Shown: positions 12,501 to 24,300, numbered from the stretch's first letter. The stretch: 64,000 nucleotides of DNA from Actinostola sp. cb2023 (GCA_033675265.1 JAUJYZ010000200.1:186001-250000); one strand, 5' to 3'. Made by a program: numbers and translations. Notes: generated by a model not told the origin, from the sequence alone.

Positions 12501-14617
12501 TATAGCTCAATGAATGTCTATATTAACAGTTTTAAAAGCAGCTTTTTGACTTTACTGTATTAAGTTCTATAAAATCAACTGTTAAAGTTGCAAATTTTCT
12601 ATAATCAATTATTAATGATTGTTTAACTCTTTGGTAGCAATGTCACAACTATATATATACATGTATATATACATTTTTTTTTCAGGGAAATTAACAGATT
12701 ATATTTTGGGCAGATTCGAACAACAACTGAAATACATGTAAATATCATGTACACTTGGCAACAGCACTTTATACGTCAATACAGACCATGACTAAGCCTG
12801 GAAAATTAGCACAGTTGTAATAATTGGTTTTAAATAACAAAAGTTTATGAGTTTTTTGACAGTTTGTTTCTCTGTAGTCACAAGCCACATTCGAAAGAAT
12901 TCTACAAAACAATCAAAATAACTCGTGTATTGAAGTTATCGGATTAGGATCTTCAAACAAAATTCATTGTATGGATTAACTGGAGAAACTTTTTAAGATC
13001 CTTTGTCAAAAAGCATTTTCAAACTGTAAACTTATAAACTTATAAATGGAGGTAAAATTGCCATCATTTTTTCAAACTGAAATCTGTTGGAACAAAGAAT
13101 AATTAGTGGATATTGAAACATCGTACGTATAGCCATGGTTTGCATGCGATGGATAGGAACATCTGTATGTTTCGTCCCAGGGGGCGAACTGTTTGCACTT
13201 CTTGGGCTATATTAATATTAATAAAGATCGTTACTATAATAACTATAATAGCTAGATTATGTAGTATTCTGTGGTTTGTAAAGCGTCATTCCACAATAAA
13301 ATAAGATGGATATATTCGATCTTTAATAGTCGTGACGCTCACACTGAAACAAATCACAGCATAACAAAATCCATAACAATGGTGGATTCATTTCAACGAC
13401 AATTCGAATTCCACCAAAGATCGTTAAACTATGCTTATTGAAGTGACCTACTATTACTTAGTAAAGATAAGATTTTTGAAAAGGTTCGATTATCTGACTT
13501 ACTTTTGAGCGAATCAATTTAGAACGATATAATACAAAGAGACGATGATAAACAAACCAAAACATTGGTCATGATGTGTGTTTGCAAGCATGAAGTGTTT
13601 GACTTAACGAATTAATGAGAGTTTGTTCTTAAATGTTCTTGCTACGACTCGGTTCGTGGCGTTTAACGACATAAACATGATATGTTATTCTATGCCAAAA
13701 GATACCGACCGTAACAAGGAATAAACGGTTGCCGGTAGTAACGACTCCCATACTCGACCCAACCATACAAACTTTAGACCATTTGTACTTACGACATCAT
13801 CCGGTTCCGGTGAAATTTCTGTTTCTTGAGTCCAGCTACCTAAACGGGATCTAAGAGGGCTATCTGATAAAGCATCTGACGTTTTTCTCTGGCGAATTTC
13901 TTGCTTTTCAGCTTCAAGCTTTCTTGTAAGTTGATCCTTGAAAGCGAGTTCGTGATTTTTTTCTTCTAAAGCTTTCTCTGCAGATCGTAAATGGTGGAAC
14001 TCCTTTGCTACCTCTCTTTTAGACTCACGGATTAATGCATTCACTTCTCGTTCGTGTTCACTCTTTAGTCGTCTTATTAGTTCAGCTTTTTCATAATCTG
14101 CAGCGCACTTAAGTTTGTACAACTCATCAATTTTTCGTTTTTGTTCTTTCAGATCAGTTATGTCATCCCTGAGACGTCGTTCAACCTCATAAGTACTACT
14201 CCTTGTTCTATCAGTATTATGCTTTCTCCATTCATCTTCAGCTCGTTTACAACGATCCTTTTCCTCTTGAATTTGTTGTTTCAATGCTTTCAACTCTTCT
14301 TCCTTGAATTTTAAAACGAGTCGTAATTCATTGTCTCTCTCTTTTCCCAAACTCTCTCGAATTCGTCGAAGTTCGACTGCATGTTCACTTTGTAAACGCT
14401 TTGTAGCGCTCTCAACAGTTCGATGTCTCTCGTTTTCGTAGTTTTCCTGGACCCTTTTTAATTCAGCAGTCTTGTCTCGATGGACCTGTTTGAGTTTAGC
14501 TCTCTCTGATTCCAGCTCAGCTTTCAGTTTAGATACCTGTCGTTTGAGTTCATCAACAGTTTTCTTGGAGCCGAAGTCTTTCTCCATGATATTGCCATTA
14601 GCCGATGGCATAGGCAT
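545..14617 (-). CDS. RIMBP2: RIM-binding protein (RIMBP2-like), 5' part, 18 coding exons, runs off left edge
   Basis: RIM-binding proteins are presynaptic active-zone scaffolds that link RIM to voltage-gated calcium channels through SH3 domains. Exons in gene order: 14617-13793, 11769-11659, 11232-11074, 10757-10578, 9937-9740, 9125-9042, 8976-8887, 8451-8329, 7023-6919, 6851-6494, 6068-5790, 5699-5431, 4978-4903, 4632-4597, 3635-3480, 1305-1115, 820-739, 677-545. All junctions are GT-AG and the phases agree, giving 1151 codons plus 2 nt. Residues 1 to about 620 are charged coiled coil, followed by an acidic linker, SH3-I (about 887-952), FN3-I (about 1017-1107) and the start of FN3-II. The later FN3 and SH3 domains must lie left of the window. 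The start is the first ATG (MPMPSANG) of the open frame; an upstream exon is possible because the frame stays open beyond an acceptor-like TTTTTATAG. Family assignment is secure. RIMBP2 as against another paralogue is a guess. Confidence 0.9.
1336..2502. mobile_element. Foldback element, about 1.17 kb, CACAGG termini, 7-bp target duplication
   Basis: This is a near-complete palindrome with arms of about 570 bp (only scattered mismatches) and a short centre near 1910-1920. The ends are CACAGGCTTACC and GGTAAGCCTGTG, flanked by the direct repeat ATTAGAG (1329-1335 and 2503-2509). It has no transposase frame, so it is non-autonomous. It sits in the RIMBP intron between exons 3635-3480 and 1305-1115. 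It shares termini style and target-duplication length with the element at 42815-43184. Confidence 0.88.
2519..3479. repeat. Minisatellite of about 33-bp units carrying a copied splice donor, about 28 copies
   Basis: On the minus (gene) strand each unit reads roughly TTGCAACCAATCA-GTGAGTAG-ATAGACACATGA. The CCAATCA/GTGAGTAG part is the exact end of RIMBP exon 3635-3480 and its donor, so the intron opens with about 28 tandem 5' splice-site copies. End units with GGTTCAAGA at both sides resemble the exon more closely than the internal GGTTGCAAATC units do. Confidence 0.93.
3480..3635 (-). CDS. RIMBP2: RIMBP acidic linker exon that seeds a minisatellite
   Basis: This exon lies between SH3-I and FN3-I and reads KLHRNLRLNVEHIPDSN, then an acidic run, then LLSSHDGFPSDDTDLEPI. 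It ends CCAATCA before a GTGAGT donor. The last nine exon bases and the donor recur in every unit of the adjoining array at 2519-3479. I used the acceptor at 3636-3638 because it has a better pyrimidine tract than the alternative upstream AG. Confidence 0.8.
4261..4420. mobile_element. Inverted-repeat (MITE-like) element in RIMBP intron
   Basis: The terminal arms CCATTGTCAATAAGAGTACA and their reverse complement are separated by about 110 bp of unrelated sequence. No coding potential is visible. It is probably a small non-autonomous DNA transposon. I did not resolve a target duplication. Confidence 0.6.
4903..5699 (-). CDS. RIMBP2: RIMBP SH3-I domain (exons 5699-5431 and 4978-4903)
   Basis: The two exons join as ...VFGDIDE / DGYYLGELIGG... 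The protein has the SH3 signature ARFSYDPF (RT loop), an acidic stretch with PEAELAF, DYLYVFGDIDE, the GYYLGEL strand and the closing GLVPSNFVEKI with the conserved PSNF of the 3-10 helix. The order and spacing match the first SH3 of vertebrate RIM-BPs. The donor after GCAG is GTAAAAAC, and the next exon (4632-4597) continues DEMYGSDEEHTE. Confidence 0.92.
7368..7500. mobile_element. Perfect-hairpin MITE, 133 bp
   Basis: Arms of about 58 bp, beginning ATGCCGTGTTTACACTTGA, are almost perfectly complementary around a short loop near 7430. It lies in the RIMBP intron 7024-8328, directly against another MITE at 7502-7638. Confidence 0.8.
7502..7638. mobile_element. GAGTGCAAA-family MITE
   Basis: A palindromic element with inner arms TGTCCGTGAAACAGTACT and a core rich in AGTACTAAATAGCACT. 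The right end GGTTTGCACTCTA is intact and the left end has drifted (GGAGTACAAATG). Relatives lie at 35785-35895, 45001-45139, 45696-45845, 48102-48251, 48808-48925 and 50465-50614. Termini next to TA suggest a Tc1/mariner-type target. Confidence 0.75.
7795..8173. mobile_element. TTAA-flanked MITE, 379 bp
   Basis: Inverted arms begin AGTGCTTGTGAAGCTTATTT and contain CATCCCACTATTCA and TGACGTCAAAGGAGGCAT. TTAA lies immediately outside both ends (7791-7794 and 8174-8177), as in piggyBac or Kolobok target duplications. The superfamily is inferred from TTAA only. It is in the same RIMBP intron as two other MITEs. Confidence 0.75.
9252..9290. repeat. (GGTGT)n microsatellite
   Basis: About seven tandem GGTGT units followed by degenerate GTGT sequence, in the RIMBP intron between exons 9937-9740 and 9125-9042. 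Confidence 0.85.
9448..9570. repeat. (TAA)n tract plus dispersed-repeat tail
   Basis: About 24 TAA/AAT units are followed by GTTTTAATAATATAGCGCTATT and then CCCAATAGCACTTTACAA. A similar GCGCTAT-plus-ATT layout recurs inverted near 54830-54900. The microsatellite is probably the tail of a dispersed retroposed repeat. Confidence 0.6.
11422..11600. mobile_element. TATAGACAACCACTGGAT MITE, copy 1
   Basis: Arms ATAGACAACCACTGGAT and ATCCAGTGGTTGTCTAT enclose CTCTACTCGTGGTATATGAG and CTGATAGCC. A second copy lies in opposite orientation at 31686-31862. Outside this copy, 11320-11390 carries another hairpin, GATAGCCAACGAG / GTTGGCTATC, also shared with the second locus. Confidence 0.75.
11852..11980. 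mobile_element. MITE related to the host element at 42717-43200
   Basis: It reads GGCCTATAGTTCAGACG, GTGCTAATCATGA, then ACAATAGATAATGAGGCGGC, matching 42717-42800. The right end, GGCGTTAGAACAAGGC, is a degenerate inverse of the left end. This copy has no insertion, unlike the one at 42717. Confidence 0.6.
13793..14617 (-). CDS. RIMBP2: RIMBP first coding exon: N-terminal coiled coil
   Basis: This exon holds 275 codons of mostly Glu/Lys/Arg/Leu heptad-like sequence (for example KLKAELESERAKLKQ), with a Ser-rich tail ending EISPEPDDV. It ends at a GTAAGT donor at a codon boundary, in phase with the next exon (11769-11659, starting FQSPTKG). The charged composition fits a long coiled coil. No enzymatic motif is visible. 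It is the largest exon of the gene here. Confidence 0.88.
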
Positions 14618-15355
14618 AATAAAGGCTTTTATACAGACTATAAAAATCAAGAGATCTGACTTTAAAAATCACAGTTAATTGAGTAACTATTTACAGTCTG
14701 AGTAGTCGGATCTCAGCGGCTCCGGTGGTAAACTCCAACGATTTACATACGCTACGTTGCATTTTCTCTCCACATTTGTGCATCTCGCAAACAGATCTTG
14801 GCAAAAATAGTACCTCTTTACAGACCAAACACTCACTGGACTACTTTCACATAGTTTTTCACTGCAATCACATTTTGGAAAAATAATTTTCAAGGGAAAA
14901 TCCGTGAAACATCCAAACTTATCAACTGTTGTGTTGTGTGTAAACGACTTTCTGGCGCACATGCGTGCTAATACCAACCACGCGAATCTTCCTAATATGG
15001 GCAACATTACCTTATATGCATTAGAAGCACTTTCAATTTTTCCCGGGGAAAGAAGCCAATGTAGCGTCAGTGCTGTGGGCGATCCGAGTGGAAATGGACG
15101 TTTTTTTTGCACTCCTTCTGGAACTTATTTAAGAGATTCAAGATTACAACATCTTATTTGCTTTCTAGAGAACTTTGGTTCGTCATCGATAAAAATGTGC
15201 TTTTTAAAACTGGAAATAGCCCACGCAGTAAAATCTCCGTCTCGCGGTAACCATGGGTTACCAACGTAAGATTGAGAAATGTAAGCTTTTTATTCAAAAA
15301 AATACTTTCTTGGAACATTCTAGACCAGCTAAAAAAGTAGAGCAACATATATAGA

Positions 15356-15605
15356 CTGATTCTCGTTTCTCTTGTCATACGAGCAGTGTGTTGTTAGAAT
15401 ACCAGGTGCATCAGTATTCTATTTTCCACTGATTTCAGTCGTGGAGGTCTTCCTTCTCGATTGATCAGTTTAACCCGTAACTGATTCTCGTTTCTCTTGT
15501 CATACGAGCAGTGTGTTGTTAGAATACCAGGTGCATCAGTATTTTATTTTCCACTGATTTCAGTCGTGGAGGTCTTCCTTCTCGATTGATCAGTTTAACC
15601 CGTAA
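15356..15605. repeat. 125-bp tandem duplication
   Basis: Two nearly identical units begin CTGATTCTCGTTTCTCTTG and end GATCAGTTTAACCCGTAA. Only single-base differences are visible. The duplication lies upstream of RIMBP. Confidence 0.9.
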
Positions 15606-17188
15606 CTTGATATAGACTTCCTTATTTAGCATCTAATTAAAAACGAAATAGAAATGAAAATCGTTCTAAAAATAGTTGGATCATTGTGCAGTCGTTGAGC
15701 TAAAAGTAGATCAAATTGTTTGAGCTTTTTGACGTAAGACAGATCATATTTCAGACCTTGGATACCATACATTAACCAGGCATATAGCTTTGACTTTCTA
15801 CACTTTGCCATTTCGCCAGTTGATCTCCTCAATCAAGTAAAACTGCGAAAATCTGCTCTTAATTAGATTCACTGGGCAAGTCATAGTACGCCTTCACTGA
15901 CTATTAGTACGGTGATGACTTCACCAGCTAGTATGCCACGCAAGTTAGACGCTCTTTATTTTCCACGCTTTCTTCTCAGACTGTTCCTTGCTACAGAACC
16001 ACGCTACGGTCACCATTTCCTCTGTATGGCTACAATCAGCTTTTCTTCTAATTCCCGGTGTTCCGCCCGGCGATAAATATAATCGATACCAAGAGACCAT
16101 TTATATAATACCCGGTCTCTTGTCGATACACCATTCAGGGCAACGCGTGCAGTGCGTGCACGTGAAATAAATAATAGCATATTCAAGTTATTTTTGTTGT
16201 CGGCGATAGTTTGACGAACTCCCTCGCCTTATGGAAACTTTCTGTGTTTTTTTTTTACAATACTTTCACAATGATTTCAATTGTATATGTCCATGTGTGA
16301 GGAAACTGAAATAACGTAATGGCAACGCTACATCTATTTTAGTAATTACTTTATGTCCAAATATTACTGATAGAGATCATCCATTAAAATTGTCTATGTG
16401 TGCTCCAATGGAGCCACCATAGAAAACGGTCCAAGTATCTTTGACATGACACTTTTCGTTTCATTTACTTTTCGGCTGCAGTCTGTCTTGAATACTTTTG
16501 AAACTGAAAATCGCCCGCGTTATCTCATCCATTCTTTTTCCTTTTTCAAACTTTGTTCCTATATTGCATGTAGCTTTGCACTTGTTTTATGACTTTCAAT
16601 TTTTCCATATTTCCATCTACAATTAATAATTGTTTCTTAAAATTCAGTCTCGATACATGACTGTCGTTGGAGTAAAATGAGATCTAGATTTAGACAAACC
16701 AGCTTGACACGTGTGAACGTTCATGTAACTAGTTTGCTAATCTCTTGCTGCAACACGTCACTGACACGTGTTTACTTCAAAGTGATATGTTACTTCCTCA
16801 ATCGCACTGAACTCTAATGCACTTTCTACGTCATGTCGTATTGAATATGCGTGTCTACATACCGCGCCATGACCGCCATGGCCTTGGCAATGAGTGTATG
16901 TTGCCGGTACTTTACACGTGTGTCAAAACATGCCATTTTTATGCGACAAAAGCGTTGCTAAAAGTTCTCCCGGCGTGTCTGGTGTCATTAACAGACGGCT
17001 TCCATGATATTGATCAGAGTGGGCGAGAGCCGTAACTGATTGGAACCTTTTCCTAGATCGGGCCAGTTGTGGAAAAGTAATCAGTCTCGATAAATTGAAA
17101 TCCTATTCGATCGATCACGCCCAGCAGCATACACCTGCATATGCGGGCGTCGAATTAATGGCATAGCGTATGGAGTACAAAATTCAAG

Positions 17189-17301
17189 GGGGGGGGGGGG
17201 GGGGGGGGGCGGTACGTATTTAACATCAATAAATAAATAAAAATGGTACAGTTCTCAGTACTTTTTGGTATCTTTTTCGCCTTGCATCAGGGGGGGGGGC
17301 A

Positions 17302-17335
<34 letters not shown>
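17189..17335. repeat. Two poly-G tracts
   Basis: G runs of about 20 near 17190-17209 and about 34 near 17300-17334 are interrupted only by a C or A. Such runs can form G-quadruplexes and are prone to assembly error. The open frames across them (GGGGGG) are artefacts. Confidence 0.9.
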
Positions 17336-17380
17336 GCAACTGCCCCCCTGCACCTGTGCTGTGTACGGCCCTGCAGAGTT

Positions 17381-17530
17381 AAGCCGGTTACAGACGAGCA
17401 AGTTTTCTATGACAAGTTTTGCATTGAGAAGTTTTATTTTACAGACGAGCAGATTTCCTTTACAGACGAGCAGATAAAACTTGTCAATGCAAAACTTGTC
17501 ATAGAAAACTTGCTCGTCTATGACCGGCTT
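17381..17530. mobile_element. Palindromic MITE, 150 bp
   Basis: Arms AAGCCGGTTACAGACGAGCA and the inverse at 17511-17530, with an inner pair TTTTGCATTGAGAAG / CAATGCAAAAC. TACAGACGAGCA also recurs internally. No target duplication was resolved. Confidence 0.75.
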
Positions 17531-17963
17531 TAATCTTCACCGTGTAATTATCGAAATCTTTTCTTTATTTCGTTCCACAGTAACCAACCGTAAGAACTTC
17601 AGTCACGTGAATAAGGACCCGATGCAATCACAAGATGTGGTAAAATACTGATTGACGGATGCTCATGCTTGCGTCAGGCCCGTTCTCACAGTGAAATGCA
17701 TGACGCAAAGTGCCAACCCGGCAATATTTACTTATTCCCATATAATCCATGAACTATCCAGCATCTAGCCCGACTAGTTTAATAATAACCAGCCAGCCAG
17801 CAAGAGACAATTGAATTGTTTTTATTTACATTTATATAAGAAATAACTGACACGATGTTTGACATGAAAATCGCAAAATTGGATCAATATTCATTGATCT
17901 AATACTTGATATTAAAACTTTGAAATTTATCTAGTGTGTGCGTAGTTTTCCTTAGAAACTTTG

Positions 17964-18093
17964 GAGTCGTTTTCTTATGAGTGGGAAACCTCGAAGACAT
18001 TGTATTCAACCAATCACAGCGCGCAAAATCATCGCACGATCATGGCGCGATATCGTATCGTAACTACTTCCCACTCATACGAAAACGACTCTA
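17964..18093. mobile_element. GAGTCGTTTTC MITE, copy 1
   Basis: The ends GAGTCGTTTTCTTATGAGTG and CACTCATACGAAAACGACTC enclose ATTCAACCAATCACAGCG. A longer relative is at 26027-26235 with the same ends and the same internal CCAATCACAGCG. Confidence 0.75.
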
Positions 18094-18279
18094 TACCATT
18101 ACAGTGAATATGCTGCATTGTGGTGCAATTAAACCAGGCTTTATTCTTGTTTATTTGTTGATCATATCATCACGTGACTAAAGGTAGGAAAACTACGAGG
18201 TGCATTCTGGGACAACAGTATGAATCAAGCAAACAGGTCCAGGAATGCATGTACCACATTAGTTTTAGCTTCCATTCAG

Positions 18280-18285
18280 TTTATT
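18280..18285 (-). terminator. POLDIP2 polyadenylation signal AATAAA
   Basis: AATAAA on the minus strand lies about 110 bp after the POLDIP2 stop codon at 18395-18397. It is the only canonical signal close downstream, so it probably sets the end of the mRNA. Confidence 0.65.
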
Positions 18286-18394
18286 CGCATTCCCAGTGGA
18301 TACCACAGCTAACAATCCATCAATACTGGTCTACTGTAGTCTAGTAGATCATGTGAGGGAAATATCTGTCCATCTAGTAGTGCATTTGCTAAGC

Positions 18395-21300
18395 CTACAC
18401 TACTGGCGAAGGTTCTTCATCTTTGCTTTCCAGTGAAAATGGAGGTATTCTTACATCAAAAGTACTGCCATCAGGACGCTCCATTCTGAATGTACCCCTG
18501 ATAAAAACATAACAACAATATCTATAGACCAAATCAGCAATAATGGCGTCCAATTTCAATTGCCATTGTTCTGGACTGACTAGCCTCTCATACAGGTGAA
18601 AATGCATTTGTGTTTCCACATGAACACGAGGTTAGTCAGTCCAGAACCTACTGATTTACTAAACAGCCATCGCCATTGATCTAATCTGGACACCAGTCAT
18701 TAAGTTTGATTTTTAAAACAAAGAACGACATTTTGCTTTTCTGGTGATTTGAATTTCACCACACCCCAAGTTCATTTTAGTATTCCTTTGTTAGACGACC
18801 ACCCTCTGTTAAACGGCCATAAACCCATTCCCCAAGGGTGGCCGCTTAATACAGCTTTGACTGTAATACATTACATTCCCCAAGGGTGGCCGCTTAATAC
18901 AGCTTTGACTGTAATACTTTGCTTACCACATGTGTCCACTGGGTGCTTGAAGAGACACGTGACTGCTGTATTGAAAGGCTGGTTGCTGTGGAGACAACAC
19001 TGGTTCCTGCAATGCACAAATACATTGATGAGACATTATGAGACATTATGAGACCTCCCCTCCCATATTGGCTACTCCTAAAAGATTGTGGGTTGGGTAT
19101 CCTGTGGTAAAATATTGTGGGTTGGGTATCCTGTCAGGGGCGGATCCAGGTTTTTGTCAAACAGGGGGTTGTGTTGCGGCCGTTGTGTTGTGTGAGCGGC
19201 AAAGCCGCAAACTACTAGGGGGATTTGGGGGCATGCCCCCCCCAGCAAATTTTGAAATCTACAAGCTCTAAAATGCAATTTTTAGAGATCTGGAGTTGTT
19301 TTATTATTAACACAACAAAACTCAATTTTCAGTAAAATGTTGAGTTTATTGGACATCCAACAAAGATGCTTGGAAGAGTCTTCTTGGGTGAGCTTACAAG
19401 TATGAAGGCTTCACATACGTTTTTGATGCTAAAAACGGCAGGTTCTTTCTGTTATCAGTCAAACCGGCCTCGAAGTCGAACGGTCGTGTAAACAGTATGA
19501 ATGAATTATATTATTCTTACGAGGGAGAGAGCTGAAAGTGCAAGAGAGACATATGGACAGACATATCTATACAAGCGGTATTAAAAAAAATATCCATAGG
19601 GGGGGTTGCAACCCTCAGAACCCTCCCCCTGGATCCGCCCCTGCCTGTGGTAAAAGATTGTAGGTTGGGTATCCTGTGGTGAAAGATTGTAGGTTGGGTA
19701 TCCTGTGGTAAAAGATTGTAGGTTGGGTATCCTGTGGTGAAAGATTGTAGGTTGGGTATCCTGTGGTAAAAGATTGTAGGTTGGGTATCCTGTGGTAAAA
19801 GATTGTAGGTTGGATATCCTGTGGTAAAAGATTGTAGGTTGGGTATCCTGTGGTAAAAGATTGTAGGTTGGGTATCCTGTGGTAAAAGATTGTAGGTTGG
19901 GTATCCTGTGGTAAAAGATTGTAGGTTGGGTATCCTGTGGTAAAAGATTGTAGGTTGGGTATCCTGTGGTAAAAGATTGTAGGTTGGGTATCCTGTGGTA
20001 AAAGATTGTACATGTAGGTTGGGTATCCTGTGGTGGTAAAAGATTGTAGGTTGGGTATCCTGTGGTAAAAGATTGTAGGTTGGGTATCCTGTGGTAAAAG
20101 ATTGTAGGTTGGGTATCCTGTGGTAAAAGATTGTAGGTTGGGTATCCTGTGGTAAAAGATTGTAGGTTGGGTATCCTGTGGTAAAAGATTGTAGGTTGGG
20201 TATCCTGTGGAAAAAGATTGTAGGTTGGGTATCCTGTGGAAAAAGATTGTAGGTTGGGTATCCTGTGGAAAAAGATTGTAGGTTGGGTATCCTGTGGATA
20301 AAAGATTGTAGGTTGGGTATCCTGTAGGGAAAATATTGTAGGTTGGGTATCCTGTGGTAAAAGATTGTATAGAGGGTATCCTGTGGTAAAAGATTGTAGG
20401 TTGAGTATCCAGTGGTAAAAGATTGTAGGTTTGTAGTATAGAGGGTCACAGAGGATATAAAGGGTCGTAAAGTGTCATATAGGGAATATAGGGTATAGAG
20501 GGCATAGAGGGTCACAGAGGGTATAGAGGGTCATAGAGGGTATAGAGGGTCACAGAGGGCATAGAGGGTCACAGAGGGCCACAGAGGGTAGGGTATAGAG
20601 GGTCACAGAGGGTATAAAGAGTCATAAAGTGTCATATAGGGAATAGAGGGTATAGAGGGCATAAAGGGCATAGAGGGTATAGAGGGTAATAGAGGGCATA
20701 GAGGGGCATAGAGGACATAGAAGGTATAGAGGGTCATAGAGGGCATAGAGGGTAATAGAGGGCATTTTTTTTCATAGAGGGTATAGGGTATTTGAAAAAC
20801 TCAGGGCATAGAGGGTAAATAGAGGGCATAGAGGGCATAGAGGGTAATAGAGGGTCATAGAAGGCATAGAAGGCATAGAGGGTATAGAGGGCATAGAGGG
20901 TCATAGAGGGCATAGAGAGGGTATAGAGGGCATAGAGGGCATAGAGGGCATAGAGGGTATAGATAGAGGGCATAGAGGGCATAGAGGGTATAGAGGGTCA
21001 TAGAGGGCATAGAGGGTAATAGAGGGCATAGAGGGTCATAGAGGGTATAGAGGGTATAGAGGGCATAGAGGGCATAGAGGGTATAGAGGGCATAGAGGGT
21101 CATAGAGGGCATAGAGGGGCATAGAGGGCATAGAGGGCATAGAGGGCATAGAGGGCATAGAGGGCATAGAGGGCATAGAGGGCATAGAGGGCATAGAGGG
21201 CATAGAGGGCATAGAGGGCATAGAGGGCATAGAGGGCATAGAGGGCATAGAGGGCATAGAGGGCATAGAGGGTCATAGAGGGTCATAGAGGGTATAGAGG

Positions 21301-24300
21301 GTCATAGAGGGCATATAGGGTAATAGAGGGCATAGAGGGCATAGAGGGTCACAGAGGGCATAGAGGGTATAGAGGGCCACAGAGGGTATAGAGGATATAG
21401 AGGGCATACATACATACATAAAGTTTATTTAGAAACACGGTAAAATCATCAGTATAAATACAATACAATGGTTATCTAAAAATATAGGCATAGAGGGTCA
21501 TATAGAGTATAGAGGGTCATAGAGGATATAGAGGGTCACAGAGGGCATAGAGGGTAATAGAGGGCATAGAGGGTAATAGAGGGCATAGAGGGCATAGAGG
21601 GGCATAGAGGGCATAGAGGGCATAGAGGGTAATAGAGGGTCACAGAGGGCATAGAGGGCATAGAGGGTCATAGAAGGCATAGAGGGTATAGAGGGTCATA
21701 GAGGGCATAGAGGGTAATAGAGGGCATAGAGGGCATAGAGGGTCACAGAGGGCATAGAGGGTATAGAGGGCCACAGAGGGTATAGAGGGTATAGAGGGTA
21801 TAGAGGATATAGAGGGCATACATACATACATAAAGTTTATTTAGAAACACGGTAAAATCATCAGTATAAATACAATACAATGGTTATCTAAAAATATAGG
21901 CATAGAGGGTCATATAGAGTATAGAGGGTCATAGAGGATATAGAGGGTCACATAGGGCATAGAGGGTAATAGAGGGCATAGAGGGCATAGAGGGTCATAG
22001 AGGGCACAGAGGGGATAGAGGGTCATATAGGGTATAGAGGGTCATAGAGGATATAGAGGGTCACAGAGGGTATAGAGGGTATAGAGGGTAATAGAGGGCA
22101 TAGAGGGTCATATAGGGTATAGAGGGTCACAGAGGGTCACAGAGGGTCACAGAGGGGATAGAGGGTCATATAGGGTCATATATATGTAGGGTCATAGAGG
22201 ATATACATATGTAGTCCCATAAGCTGTACATACCTGGCCTACTACTCCACGCCCTCGGACAGTTTCAAGGGTGCCAGACAAACTAAATATTCTCCAATGT
22301 CTTTCTCTGAGTTGCACTGTCTCAGGACTCAAGTTCTCTATGCGAATGCAGTAGCGCCACTAGCAATAGAAGCATCACAGTAAAAGTATAAAAATGGTGA
22401 ACTTGTATAGAATCAAATAAGAGTTATATGTTTAATTGACTTAAGAATAAATCAATAATAATAATACATAATATGTTCTTTTGCACACTTAAAGATATCA
22501 GTTGCGCTTACAAAAATGGCATAATTTTGTACAAAATTAATTACAAAAATGTAAACTATATCAATTGACAATATATATAATCACTTACCCAGTAATTTGG
22601 CGTAGGCTGAATAGTCTTCAAAAGAGAAAGAAAGAGACTACATGTAAGTAATAGCGAAGCGCATTAGTGACGTCACAACTCAGACAAACAAACCAAATTT
22701 TTCATATCCTTCAGTCCTTCAGGGTTTTTTTTTTACTGACAATTGTTTTGAAAATAAGCAGTGTTTGCATGATAAAATGTACATGTAGGTTTCTCCGTGT
22801 TCTTTTCAGTACGATTACAGTTGCATGATCCTTGTCTGAGTCATGCATCTATTACGTGACCTATTTTTAGAACCGCCACGCAGCGCTATTGTGTAAAAAA
22901 AGATTAATTCTGTAATATTGTGATGTTGAGGTGTATGTTTAAGATATGTGGCTGATACGAGAGTACTGTTTCTAGAATACATGTACCTTGATGCCCATAA
23001 AGAATGGCATAACTGTAACTTTCACACTATTAGTTGTCTCTCTATGAACATCTGTTAGCTCCAGCCATTTGTGGTTCTTTTCTTGCCAAACCTGCAGAGC
23101 ATCTTTACAGTTGAACGGTGGAACTGAAATAATGTTGACCATAGAACATGTTCATTCTCTAATAATAATAACTATTAATACTAATAATAAATTAATCTTG
23201 ATGTTGTTGTTCTAGGTGCTGAAGTTGTAAAAATGGAGCTTTCACAAACAAGTGTGATTTAGAAATGATTTTATTTATGTTTTGACTTCTTCTTAGCTTG
23301 TTCAAGTAGATTATTATTCTATTCACGGCATATCAGATGTTTTACAATTCAAAACACTACAAATGCAACTCTCATCATCACCACTACCACCATATCAGCA
23401 ACAGCAGTACCATCACCCTTACCACCATCACCACTATCACCATCATCACCATCATCCTTATCATCATCACCATTACCACCACCACCACTAGTCATCATTA
23501 ACCACATCATCACCATCACCATCATCCTTATCATCATCACCATTACCACCACCACCACTACTGTCATCATTAACCACATCATCACCATCACCATCATCCT
23601 TATCATCACCATTACCACCACCACCACTACTGTCATCATTAACCACATCATCACCATCACCATCATCCTTATCATCATCACCATTACCACCACCACCACT
23701 GCTGTCATCATTAACCACATCATTATCATTGCCATCATCCTTATCATCATCACCATTACCACCACCACCACTACTGTCATCATTAACCACATCATCACCA
23801 TCACCATCATCCTTATCATCATCACCATTACCACCACCACCACTACTGTCATCATTAACCACATCATCACCATCACCATCATCCTTATCATCATCACCAT
23901 TACCACCACCACCGCTGCTGTCATCATTAACCACATCATTATCATTGCCATCATCCTTATCATCATCACCACTATCATCATCATCACCATCATCCTTATC
24001 ATTATCACCACCACCACCACCACTACTGTCATCATTAACCACATCATTATCATTGCCATCATCCTTATCATCATCATCATCACCATAATACCACCACCAC
24101 TGTCTTCATCATAACCACCACCACTATCGTCACCATTATAACCTCCATGAATTTCTTACCTTTTCCTGGCTCTGGTATTAAGAATCTATCAAACAACTCA
24201 TGATTGATGGGCTTTGAAAATGGATCACTGATAATATATGGTAGAATATCATTATGAGATACATAATCCAATCCTGAAAAACAAACAGACAATAATTTAT

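Larger units (their letters stand above)
14618..18279. other. Intergenic region between RIMBP 5' end and POLDIP2 3' end
   Basis: The two minus-strand genes are head to tail. This stretch should hold the RIMBP promoter and 5'UTR, but I cannot place a transcription start. It contains a 125-bp tandem duplication, two poly-G tracts and two MITEs, listed separately. Open frames at 14687-15112 and 14904-15269 overlap antisense to each other, lack homology I recognise, and are not called. Confidence 0.6.

Noticed and set aside
14687..15269. Overlapping frames of 141 and 121 codons on opposite strands upstream of RIMBP
   Set aside because: They are antisense to each other, have no homology I recognise and no splice partners; probably promoter or 5' region.
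19517..20515. 332-codon minus-strand frame with YPTYNLLPQDTQ repeats
   Set aside because: Read-through of a 29-30 bp minisatellite plus the CAGGGG element; no domain and it lies in an intron.
20734..21831. Long minus-strand frames of (MPS)n, (LCP)n and similar
   Set aside because: They are translations of the CATAGAGGG array inside a POLDIP2 intron; 9-bp units keep all frames open.
23349..24088. Frames rich in M, V, D, G or S, P on both strands
   Set aside because: Low-complexity CAT/CCA array in a POLDIP2 intron, open on both strands only because of the repeat.
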